Assembly: GCA_050084985.1 (NCBI GenBank)
Contig: JBITNC010000002.1
Location: 15,004,001-15,068,000 of the forward strand
Origin: Nageia nagi
Taxonomy: Eukaryota > Pinophyta
Reading direction: 5' to 3'
DNA length: 64,000 bases
Shown here: piece by piece, positions 48,430 to 58,605 of the stretch
Layout: every line of letters starts with the position of its first letter
Position numbering within the stretch: the first letter of the stretch is position 1
The notes under the pieces: model-generated
The model's input: only the letters and a program-made list of their open reading frames with translations
Database searches by the model: none
What the model was told of the DNA's origin: nothing
Translations under genes and position numbers: made by a program

Positions 48430-48920
48430 AACGTTTACACAGACAACCCCAAGGAAGTTGTTGGAGAGGATATACCAATAGTTAAACATACTGTAAAAGT
48501 TTCCTTGTGAGTGAACCAGATATCCATGTTTTCATATACAATTGCGCTTGCATTTTGATACTTCGCTTCAGCATGTAAATGAAAATTATTGCAAGAACAA
48601 CAGAGATAAAAATAACAGCAAGAAAACCGCTCTAGTCACCTTCAATGTGTGTATGTTTTAAATCCCACCGCCAGGATGATTTTATCAATACGCCCCATTG
48701 CAAGGGAGACCTTTGTGAGGAGCGGAATAGCGACCGTAGCGGGAGGAGACTCTTCCATATCCCATTCATTTGACAGAGTGCGATTGATCGCCTGATACAT
48801 TTTTCGACTTCCTCGCAGATAATATCATTAGAGAAGATGTCCCAAAGTTTGGTTGAGGAAGAAAAGAGTTCTGCAAATAAGCCGCTGGATTTTCTTCTTG
48901 TTTGAGGACAATCATGACAA
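48430..48920 (-). pseudogene. Possible degraded host coding fragment
   Basis: This stretch is clearly richer in G and C than its surroundings. The minus strand gives one long frame (SGLFAELFSSSTKLWDIFSN, CEEVEKCIRRSIALC, SLLPLRSLFRSSQRSPLQWG). After one stop it continues into a hydrophobic segment, SGFLAVIFISVVLAIIFIY. I do not recognise the protein. It could be an exon of a host gene damaged by one stop, or old transposon sequence. Confidence 0.25.
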
Positions 48921-50817
48921 ACTTTCCGTCCTATTTTTCAAATTTGAAATTTAAATATTTACCACCATTCTATGATGTGATAGGTTTCCATCAGATGGGT
49001 GATGGCCGACGATGAAAAGCGGAAGTGGATCACCATTAACGGACATGAATGTAGTCAACTACAACTCACAAGTTGTTTAACTCTAGCGTGTATAATGTCC
49101 AAAGTAAATTTGAATAGGCGTTCTCTAGCTAAGAGACAGAACGCACCCTCTTACGTGTCTCACGAATTTTGATATATTTTTGCATTTTTCAATCGGTTTT
49201 TTTATCTCAGTATAATTCTTTTTTTGAAGTTTTTTTTTATAAGAAGATTTGTGAAGTTAACAAGTAAGAATAGTTTTAAGAATATACTTTATGTTCACGA
49301 TGTTAATATGTACAAAAAAACTTTCTATAAAAAATTAAGTTTCAAAATATAGATTCGTAAAGATTCTCAAAATAATGTTTCAACATTCAAACTCAAATTG
49401 TTCAGTTCAAAGTCCAACATTCTAACCATTCCATTAAGTAAGATACCTTTTAGATTTTTTAATTTATCTTTCAATTAACATATTCATGAAGTTATTATTG
49501 CATATTAACTTCACGAATATGCTTCAAATGTTGAAGAAAAAATTTGTCGAGAAAAAGTTTCAACTTATCAAAATCTATTAGATGTATTAGGGGTGATGAG
49601 TTTTCTAGCTAGACAAATGTAATTTGAATATCAATATTTACACATTAAAGATGTCAAATCAATTTATTTTATATGATATCAAAACTTTTATTAGTTGAAC
49701 ATAGTAGAGTATTTCCTTAAATATTATGAAAAAATTTCATGATGGTGGTATAAAATGATGAATGTGAAATTAAAAATAAAAATAAAAAAATTCAATTGAT
49801 AGATGCACTTATCAATCTTATGTTATGGAAAGTGTGTATAATCAAGGTAAATATTCACCACCATTGCACATCATCATTCAAGGAAAAATATGAATATGAA
49901 AATCATATTTTATTAGTACAATTTGTTGAACAATTAAAGATGATTTAACTTCATAACATTGCACACCTTCATTATTTACATTGCATTCAACATTAATGCA
50001 TTAATAGTTCATATAACACTTTGAATTTCCATTGTTGATTTCAATAAATTACAAGGAATAAAAATAATAAGTTTTCAAGAAGAGATGATATACAAGATAT
50101 GTGTTAATTCGTGAGATGAGTATTATAGAGTAGAAAATGTTGTATCATATATATTCATGTCTCCATGAAGCATTTTCAAAAATACAAATATAAGTTTATA
50201 AGGAAGATCTATAATTTTCATAGGAGATTAAGTGTATTTGCATTAAATTATGGATAAACCATCATATGCAAGTGATAGACATGCAACATTACTATGGAAA
50301 TAATTTTCAACTATTATTATTATGGATAGGGTATTTAGATAAATAGATGAACTTGAGGGGCAAAAAATATTTTTTCAACTTCTCATAAATTTTAATTGAT
50401 GACTACAATTTAATTGTCAAGACACTTATGAGACAATATCTTTATTAATGTTGAAAGAGAATTAAAAAAATGATAACTTTTAACCCATCAAAGAGATCAA
50501 TCCAAATCTGGTTCTCCAACTAGATCAGTCTAATGCATGTTAAAAGTGACCCCTAGATGTAAAAGTATAAACTTATGCTAAACACTCAAACGTGTTAAAG
50601 GAGAGTCCTATTGATAATGCAATAAGAATAATAATCTGATATGTAATAGTAATTGAATAGTAAATGATGATATATAGACTAGTGGATCAAGATTTAAGTA
50701 ATACACTATTGAGAAAGGGATCAAGAGAGATAAATACCTATCATTTTACCTAAATGATCGAATGTATATGCAAATAGAGACTTGTTGCTATAAGTGAGAT
50801 TTTAGAATAAAACCTTT
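48921..50817. other. No gene seen
   Basis: About 1.9 kb; 48960-49150 is fairly GC-balanced, the rest AT-rich. No frame or repeat of note. Confidence 0.5.
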
Positions 50818-50822
50818 AGATT

Positions 50823-52076
50823 TGATTCGTAAACCTAGATGGACATAGACTTAAGAAAAATTAGGACCACTCATACTTAGACTCCAATTGCTTGCAAAGA
50901 ATTCTCTAACAAAAATATGGTTGAGAAATTTGAATATATTGCATGAGAAGAGAAAATCAACAATTTAGGAAAGAAAAATATCAAGTAGGAAATAATTCAC
51001 TAAAATATTCTTCTTGACTATTAATGAAGAAGAAATAATATTTCACTTCAAGAAATCTCACACAATTTTCTCTCTAAGAAGATGTTTTGCAAATGGCTAA
51101 CAAAAGAGGCTTTCAAATTCCCTTACAATTTTCTCATACATTGCCCATCCAATTTTTCCCATGGCTCAAATGAGCTCCTTAGGGTAATCTTTATAGGCTT
51201 CATTTTCTTTACAACATACATTTTTCCTTTGGTAGGTGCTTACCATCTATCACAATTTTTCTTATTTATTTTGGACTCTTCTAGCTTCTAAAATGTGAAA
51301 AATACCTTATCTCAAAAAATCCAAAGAATTAAAAATTAGTTGACCAAATACCTAACAACTATATATAGGGTGAAGTAAATGGAAATGTGCCAAGTCTTAA
51401 GTTTGTTGCGAAGTTTGAAAAGTCAACACATCAAAATATGTACCTATGGGGTGCCTTCATGTATTTTTTGTGTGATTAAATGCTTAGTAGATTATGCAAC
51501 ATGTATTAAATAGTTAGTAGGTGAGATGAAGTTGGAGGCTCCTATGTAATAATTTTATGCCCACTTTTTTGGCCATCTCCCATCTCCTCACGTGCTTAAT
51601 AGGGGTTCGTGTAATCTATTTGGGGATCATGCATTTTAAGATAGGGAAAAGCTATTTTTGAAGCCTATCAAATGGCGATCAATCCCTCTTCTAGGCAAGT
51701 CCCATGGCTCATATTCCACACACTCCTAATTGTTGTTTTCAACCACTTCTCTATTTTCCAATGCATTATCCTAGGTGTGCCTCCTTCGGGCATAGTTCTC
51801 AATACCTTCACATGGTTATTAGTTGATGTGGTTGTCCACTCAAATATTAATGTGGCATGAGATGGTTCCCACCTTATTTTGGATGGTGATAAAAAAAATT
51901 TAAATACCCCTTATATTTTTAGTTTTTTTACTTTTTCATTATTTTTTTCAACTTCGAAGGATGATATCTTTCTCATATAGTAATGGCTTTGGGTGTCATT
52001 TTCATCGTTGGAAAAAAGAAGAGCATTACAAGTATATGAAGAGATTACAAATTTTTTAGGATCAATTTTCAGATCA
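50823..52076 (-). repeat. Gypsy-type 3' LTR
   Basis: 1254 bp, collinear with 53528-54785 (for example CATTGCCCATSCARTTTTTCCCATGG in both). Short ORFs inside are not genes. Confidence 0.85.
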
Positions 52077-52439
52077 CTCCTCCCTACTTAGGGAGATTTT
52101 CATCCCATAAAATCCTAGAGAAAAAGAATATGAGGATCCATCATCCTCAATGAGGTATCAATCCAATCTTGATACATCCGTGGATGATATGCTTGAAAAT
52201 TCTTTAGTTGATATGCTTGAGAAAAAAATGGTTGAGATGCTTTAGGGATCCATTGCAAACAATTTTTCATAAATTCTTTTGGTAAGTAAGGTTCTCCTTG
52301 ACCTCATACTTCTATCTTTATAAAAGAATATTCACCTGAAATTCTAGAATACATTATGTTATCGTGCCATCTCTTGTGTTGAGTTGAAGACTTTTTATTT
52401 TTTATCTTCTTCATGTAAGATTGCTTTGTCTCTTGATAT

Positions 52440-53480
52440 TTCAATATTACAAGTATTAGATTACGAGAAGCATTGATTATCGATTTTGTTTATCCCACTA
52501 TTCCAAGAAGCACATAATCTTTTCTTATGTGAGATTTTACAAGATAATATTTCTCATATTTAATAAGAAGATATTTATTCTCTTTTCTATAAGAAATAAC
52601 TTTTCTATCGAAGACATAAAGACTTCCTAACATTATGCCATAAATGTCAAGAGTACATCTAACTCAACTTCATCAATGAAATCTGTATTAATGGAAAACC
52701 TTTAACTTGCATTGTCAAATGCTTTGCATCTCTGTATTCTCATTTACCCAACCAAGTGGGTATGTCCATGGATGAGGATGAACCTTCAAGTCTAGCTTAT
52801 GCACCTTGGAACTTGTCTGTAATGAGATTTTCTTGGGAACCAAGATCATAAAGTATGCTATTCCTTATCTTTTTGGTTTGGACCTTAACATGGAAAAGTT
52901 GAATTCTCTTCTTTTTCTCATCATTTGAAGAGAACTTTTAACAGTCATGAAAGAATTCTTCTTTATCACTTCATCATCACCATCCCTTTGGGTGATTGGG
53001 ATCTTATTATTTTGGGTGGATTCCAACCAAAGTTTCTTTAGCTTGATGCAAATATCAATAATTATCTTGATGATGACCTGTATTCTTACAATGAAAATGC
53101 TCCTCTTTCTTATTTCTAGACTTCTTCTTGGAAGGAATTTTGCATTTAACTTATCCTTCATATTGGAAGGAAATTTTAGCTTATCCTTGGAATCTTCTTA
53201 TTGTTGTTCACCCTCCATGGGAACACAATGAGATATAGGAGGAACATTGTGAGGATAAGGAGTTGAAGTTGTACATTTTTCTTCACCAACATTGGAATGA
53301 GTCTTTGGTCATGTTTATGCTCTTAGCTCTTCTATTTCTTGAGATAATTCTCTAAATATATTCTCCAATTGAGAAACTCTCCCTTGAAGCTCTCTAATTG
53401 GAATTCTTTTGGCATTGATGGTGGCACCTTGAAATTCCTTCAACCTATTACAAAAATAACATTTTTTTCAACGGGAGAAA
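52440..53480 (-). pseudogene. Gag end and aspartic protease of the gypsy-type element
   Basis: On the minus strand a degraded zinc knuckle, FHCKNTGHHQDNY, lies near 53060-53100. Downstream, about 52690-52850, comes LYDLGSQENLITDKF, where the gypsy protease normally has D-T-G-S. Then follow VHPHPWTYPLGWVNEN and a QCKLKV piece. This string is the signature of the retropepsin-like segment after gag in plant gypsy elements. The frame is broken several times. No RT motif follows before the LTR at 52076. Confidence 0.7.
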
Positions 53481-53527
53481 ATGAAGTAATATTCCAACTC
53501 AATCAATTGGATTTGATACCAATAACG

Positions 53528-54785
53528 TGATGTGTAAACCTATATGGGCATAGGTATTAAAAATTAGTACCACTCACACTTGGACTCCAAGTGCTTGCAA
53601 AGAATTCTCAAATGAAAATATAGTTAAGAAATTTAAAGATATTACATGAGAAGAGAAAAATTACAATTTAGGAAAGACAAAAATCAAGTAAGAAAACTTC
53701 AACAAAATATTCTTTCTTGACTATTGAAGAAGAAGAAGTAAGATTTCACTTCGATAAACCTCTTGCAGTTTTCTCTATAAGAATATGTTTTCCAAATAGA
53801 TAACCAAACAGTCTCTCAACTTCCCTTACAATTTTCTCATACATTGCCCATGCAGTTTTTCCCATGGCTCAAATGAGATCTTTGGGGTCATATTTATAGG
53901 CTTCATTGCCTTTACAACATGTGATTTTTTCTTTGGTAGGTGCCTACCATCTATCACAATTTTTCTTATTCAATTTGAACTCTTCTAACTTCTAAAACAT
54001 GAAAAATGTCTACTCTTGAAAAACATAAAGATTTAAAAATTACTCGCCCAAATACCTAACAACTATATTTTGGGTGAAACAAATGAAAATGTTATAAGTA
54101 TCCAGTTTGTTAGAAAGTTTAAAAATTCAAAACATCAAAATATATGCCTATGGAGCATCTTCATGTATTTCCCATGTGATTCAATACTTGGTAAAGTGGG
54201 TAACATGTATTAAATAGTTGGTAAGTGAGATGGAGTGAGAACTTGCCATGTGATATTCTTATCCCCACTTTCATAGGTGCCTTCCATCTCCTCACATGCT
54301 CAATAGGGGTCATGCAGTCTATTTGGGGATTGCACATTTCAAGAAGGGGTAGAGCTATTTTTAGAGTTCGTCAGGTGTTGTTTGGTCCCTCTGTGTATGG
54401 GTCCCATGGCCCATACTCCAAATACTCAATATTGATCTCATCAACCACCTATGTTTTTTTGATGCATTATCCCATGTGTGCCTCCTTTGGGCACAGTTCT
54501 CAAGACCTTCACATGGTTATTGGTTGATGTGGTTGTATACTCAAATGTTGACGTGGCATGAGATGGGTCCCACCTTGTTTTAGATGGTGATAAAATAGTT
54601 TAATTGCCCCTTTTATTTTATTTTTTGTTTATCCTTTTATTGTTAATATTTTTCAACTTTAGAGGACGATATCTTTCTCCTTAAATAACAACTTTGGGTA
54701 TCATTTTTGTCATTAGAAAGAAAGAAGAAGAGGACTACAAGTATATGAAGAGATTACACATTTTTGAGGATCCATTTTTAGATCA
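53528..54785 (-). repeat. Gypsy-type 5' LTR
   Basis: 1258 bp. The inner edge is set by the PBS six bases away. It matches the left LTR through to GAAGAGATTACA and AGATCA. Confidence 0.85.
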
Positions 54786-56328
54786 AGAACTAATTAGGAT
54801 CACATATTAGCATTGATGTTAGGGATAATGTCTGGGCATACCTCAACGTTCATGCCCATAGGAGCATTTATGCTCTAGGGAATATGTAGATTAATATGCA
54901 CATCCAAGATCCAATAGTAGTATGATATAATGACAAGTCTAGTCTAGAATATAGTTACAAAAGATGAAATAATAAATGCTTAAGTGATAACAAGATCCTA
55001 ATATTAATAGGAAACGTTGAGAAACACCTAAATCGTAGGTGGTAACACCTATTAAGATGAAATCTTGATTAGCTTTTTTATGTAACATATTAACCTTTAT
55101 ATGTGCAAGAGAACCACCATAATGCATGCCTACAAGCCAACGTTGACACTAGCATACCTTGCATAATAATAATAGATAATATTACATGAGAAAGTGCTTA
55201 AGTGGTCCAACATAAGGAAAATATTGTTATTATGAAATATAACTAATATGATAATTAATTAAGGACATCAAGGAGGTCTAAATTAAGTGTTAACTATTGC
55301 CCCCATTTACAAGTTTAATTTAAATGAAATGAAATTATGCTTGCAGAGGGAAGAAGGATAGAGAAAGAAAAATACTCCCTAAATTTTAGTGAAGCAATAT
55401 ATATATATACACCTCCTCTTTGCATTGATTACGATAAGAGCAACTATGGCAATCCAATGCGATCAAACACAAAGAACCTAAGAAAAGAAGACATAAAATA
55501 ATCTCCAAAAAGGATATATATGTATTCATCTTAAAGGATATATTATTGTTAAAGAAAAGATCAAATAAACATAATATGTTAATATTATAACATCATCATG
55601 GAAGCAATAAGAACTCTATTCATAGAAAAATATCGTTAAAGTAGGACCTACTACCCCATTCATATATGTAAAATATAAAACATGGATGATGGTCAATACC
55701 TCAACCAACAAAGGAATGATCATAAAGTGATGGTTAATACCCCAACCAACAAAGGAAGTGATCATAAAGGTGTAACATTATCATGAGAGCATCTAGTACT
55801 TCATTCATAAAGTCATCTTCATGGTAGCTAATATTTCCCCATTCATGGATGATTGTCATCATGGTAGAACAAGATGACCCATTCATGGACATATCAAGAA
55901 CAAAGGTAATGGTTATTATTCCAATTGATCAAAGGCTTACAATCAACAAAGTGATGATTCATTTTTCAAATCATCAAGGGTATGTAGAACAAAGGTGAGT
56001 ACTTTATGCTACCAAAAGTATCAAAATGAGTCATCACAATGGATTTACTATTGCATGTACCCTTTACCCTAGGTATAGTTGTATTAAATGCATTATATAA
56101 CCATGTAAAGATAATGTTCATTTTAACACATATTTTAAGCTACTACTAGAATTTAATATTCATTTATAAATGTTCAATCATAAAAAAAAAGAGTTACATA
56201 ACAAAACTCCATATTTGTAACTTACAATGTCCTTCCTTCATAAAAAGTTGAAACAAAAAATCTTTCAAATGAAAAACAAATTTTAACTTTATTTTTTAAT
56301 TAAAAAAAATAAAATAAAATATGACGGG
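54786..56328. other. No gene seen; cryptic simple repeats
   Basis: AT-rich DNA. About 55680-55960 contains loosely repeated phrases such as CCAACCAACAAAGGAA with TGATCATAAAG and ATTCATGGA. No coding signal. Confidence 0.5.
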
Positions 56329-56337
56329 TTAAATTTT

Positions 56338-57133
56338 GGGAAATTACCAAAACACCCCTATAATTTATTCTAATTACAAAAATACCCCTACTTTTTTCAA
56401 AATTATGAAAATACCCATATAACCTTTTTAAAGAATAGTATTCTCCCTTCTGTCAAATTCAATTCAATTAAATCTAGTGATGCCTATGTGTTTCATCAAA
56501 ATCCTTACTCTTTAAACATCATTCCATTTAGAATGATTCAGTGCAGGAACAATAAGAGTCACTTGCATTATTAAAGTTTTTACAACCTGCATCCATGTTA
56601 TTACAGTTAGTTCCCCAAGTGCTTCATTAGATTAAAAAGCTTACGGGCATCCTTGCAAGAAACCCAATTTGTGCATATCTTGCAGTCATTGTATTTTATG
56701 AGATTGCATTTCCATGAAATATTTTATGAAACAATTCATTGGCACTTTCAACATGCATGTTTTTTACATATCCTATGCTCATTGCATTCCATAGAACTAT
56801 GTCAGCATTGCATATTTATCAAATAATTCATAGGATCTCTCAACATACCTATTTTGTGCATATCCTTTGATTAGTATAGTCCATGAAACTATAGTTGCAT
56901 CATGCACCTTTTCATATGTTAAAAGGGCCTGCAAATTGTATGGAATGATGTAAAACATATGAAATATAGAGGAATAAGAACTTTGATGAAATATTAGATA
57001 CAATTGAATTGAATTTAATAGAAGAGAGAACACTATTCTTTAAACAATGATAAAGATATTTTTGTAATTTCGAAAAATATAAAAATATTTGTATAATTAC
57101 CATAAATTATACAAGTATTTTGGTAATTTTCCC
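56338..57133. mobile_element. Mutator-like element carrying a PPR fragment (Pack-MULE type)
   Basis: The 796-bp element has long A/T-rich terminal inverted repeats of about 90 bp (left GGGAAATTACCAAAACACCC; right, reverse-complemented, GGGAAAATTACCAAAATAC). Perfect 9-bp direct repeats TTAAATTTT flank it at 56329-56337 and 57134-57142. The size of the duplication and the TIR length fit Mutator-like elements. The body is not transposase but a stretch of PPR-derived sequence. The TIRs share long blocks with the element at 39465-39905 (TAATTACAAAAATACCCCTA in both), so they are one family. Confidence 0.82.
56580..56930 (-). pseudogene. PPR fragment inside the Mutator-like element
   Basis: The minus strand reads KVHDATIVSWTILIKGYAQN, RYVERSYELFDKYAM, and then continues with decayed repeats of the same kind spaced about 95-105 bases apart (56700-56830). 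VSWTxLIxGYAQN...ELFDK is the P/L/S PPR motif pattern. Lower down, 56580-56660 keeps the order seen after these motifs. Stops and shifts make it non-coding. Confidence 0.72.
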
Positions 57134-57142
57134 TTAAATTTT

Positions 57143-57367
57143 TGCTAATCCTAAAAAGAGAAAAAAGATCCCTTTTGCACTTAGGCGTGTGCTACTTCGC
57201 GCTTTAAACCCAAGTTTGAGTCACCTTTACCTCATGACGTAAGAGATAGGATGATTTACAAGTTTTAAGATTCTCCATCTTCCCCCTCGTTGAATTTGAT
57301 CTGATCATATAGGGAAGCAAGAAATCTAATCACTAATCGAGGCCAACATTTTCGTTTGGAAGTCCAA
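57143..57367 (+). promoter_or_regulatory. Promoter and 5' UTR region of the hydrolase gene
   Basis: The region between the Mutator-like element and the ATG is only 225 bp. It holds a TGACGTAA (57235-57242), a core bound by TGA-type bZIP factors, and TTTAAACCC near 57204. No convincing TATA box was seen. Any promoter elements further upstream would have to lie within or beyond the transposon. Confidence 0.35.
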
Positions 57368-58334
57368 ATGGCAGATTCATACATTGAATATGAGACCAGG
57401 AGGCGGAATCCAGATCCCAGCAAGGCCGCTCTCCTCGTAATAGATATGCAAGTCTATTTCCAGGGAATGGCTACCCCCATTCTCCCTGAGATTCGGCGCA
57501 CGATCGAATCCTGCCGAGGCCAAAACATTCCTGTAATATACACTCGATATGCCCACAAGGATCCATCGGACTATGGTAATATTGGAGAGTGGTGGAACGG
57601 CAACATTATTCACGACGGCACTCCCGAAGCCGAGATAATGCCCGAGGTTCGAACCCCTGACCTATATATGAAGTTTGAAACCCTATAAAGGCTCTGAATA
57701 AACCTGAAAACCCCAATATTTATGTAAGTGTCAATCCCTATAATAGCTTTCGTCAATCTCTACAAACTCTAATATTTATTTAACTTTTCAAGCCCTCCAT
57801 TGGGATTCATCAAGCCCTAATAATGCTAGCTAAACTTGCATGCTGTAGAATGGCTTTCATCAAACCAAACCATGGGAATCTAATATTTTTGGTTTATCTT
57901 TAAACCCTATGACGATTTTCATCGAACCATAAAACCCTTATATTTTTGTTAAAAAGTTCAGACCCTAGCGTGGCTATAATTAAGCCCTGATTTGTCGTCT
58001 TTTTCTTTTGATTCAGGTTGGCGTAAGGGACTCTGATAAAATTGTTCACAAGCACACTTACAGCGGTTTTCATGATACCGATCTGGAGAAGTTTCTTCGC
58101 GAGCAGGGGAAATCCGAGGTGATTGTGACGGGTGTTATGACGAATCTTTGCTGCGAGACCACTGCCAGGGCCGCTTATGTACAAGGATTCAGGGTTTTCT
58201 TCTCCACTGATGCCACAGCAACCTCAAATAAGGATCTGCACGAGTCTACGCTCAAGAATATGGCCTATGGCTTTGCTTATCTCGTTAATTGCAAGAGACT
58301 GGAAGATGCGTTTGCTTCCAAAGTCTCCAAATAA
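57368..58334 (+). CDS. Isochorismatase-family hydrolase, nicotinamidase-like (two exons)
   Basis: This cysteine hydrolase family acts on amide or vinyl-ether substrates; plant members include nicotinamidases of the NAD salvage pathway. Exon 1 (57368-57646) and exon 2 (58017-58334) join as GAG|GTTGGC across a 370-bp GT-AG intron (GTTCGA...TTCAG), phase 0, giving 198 residues, the usual family length. Catalytic Asp26 lies in ALLVIDMQ, Lys105 in VHKHTYSGF, the cis-peptide region in VTGVMTN, and the nucleophile Cys138 in [11 protein letters not shown] conserved GEWWNG block is in exon 1 and [10 protein letters not shown] in exon 2. There is no signal peptide, so it is probably cytosolic. The ATG at 57368 is the first in frame; upstream is TTG. 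All key residues are present, so I judge it functional. The exact substrate is not proven. Confidence 0.92.
57647..58016 (+). other. Intron of the hydrolase gene, with degenerate repeats
   Basis: The intron is built mostly of imperfect units of roughly 50-60 bases such as AACCCTATAATGGCTTTCATCAA followed by AATATTTAT. Two plant telo-box motifs (AAACCCTA) occur near 57679 and 57903. The acceptor is preceded by a T-rich tract (TTTGTCGTCTTTTTCTTTTG). The exon 1 frame stays open for 14 codons into the intron, so intron retention would give a truncated protein without the catalytic Lys and Cys. Confidence 0.8.
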
Positions 58335-58605
58335 ATATGACCTGAATCCTGCTGTATTATAAGTTATATGGACCGCTTGTCTCTTCTCAATCTGTGTATA
58401 TATAGGGTTTAGGGTTTTTCTTCCATAGTTTCCAAATAAATATGAACTAAATCCTGCTGTATCATGAGGTATATGGAACGCTTGCCTTTTCTCAATCTTT
58501 GTGTATATAGTGTTGATGGTTTTGCGTCCAAAGGCTTCAAATAAATATAACCTTAAGGTATATGGAACGCCTGTCTTTTCTTAATTTGTGTATATTTAAG
58601 ACTGG
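58316..58605 (+). repeat. 105-bp tandem triplication over the gene's stop and 3' UTR
   Basis: Units start at about 58316, 58421 and 58526 (TTCCAAAGTCTCCAAATAAA, TTCCATAGTTTCCAAATAAA, GTCCAAAGGCTTCAAATAAA), a period of 105 bases. The first unit includes the last six codons and the stop. Each unit keeps an AATAAA, so there are three candidate poly-A signals in a row. The second copy is joined through GGGTTTAGGGTTTTT, two plant-telomere-like units. Confidence 0.88.

Larger units (their letters stand above)
50823..54785 (-). mobile_element. Non-autonomous gypsy-type element with only gag and PR
   Basis: Two direct repeats of about 1.25 kb (50823-52076 and 53528-54785) begin TGAT and end AGATCA. 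Just inside the right copy is a PBS-like TTGGTATCAAATCC (minus strand, 53508-53521). Just inside the left copy is a purine tract (minus strand GTAGGGAGGAG, 52077-52087). These show a minus-strand LTR retrotransposon of 3963 bp. The internal region is only about 1450 bp and shows a gag zinc knuckle and a gypsy-type protease, but no RT, RNase H or integrase. The flanks AGATT and AGAAC do not give a clean target duplication. Confidence 0.82.

Noticed and set aside
50823-54785. Looked first like a segmental tandem duplication of unique DNA
   Set aside because: The repeats begin with TG and end with CA, with a PBS and purine tract just inside, so they are LTRs.
57356-57367. Upstream in-frame start giving four extra residues to the hydrolase
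   Set aside because: The codon at 57356 is TTG; the first ATG is at 57368.
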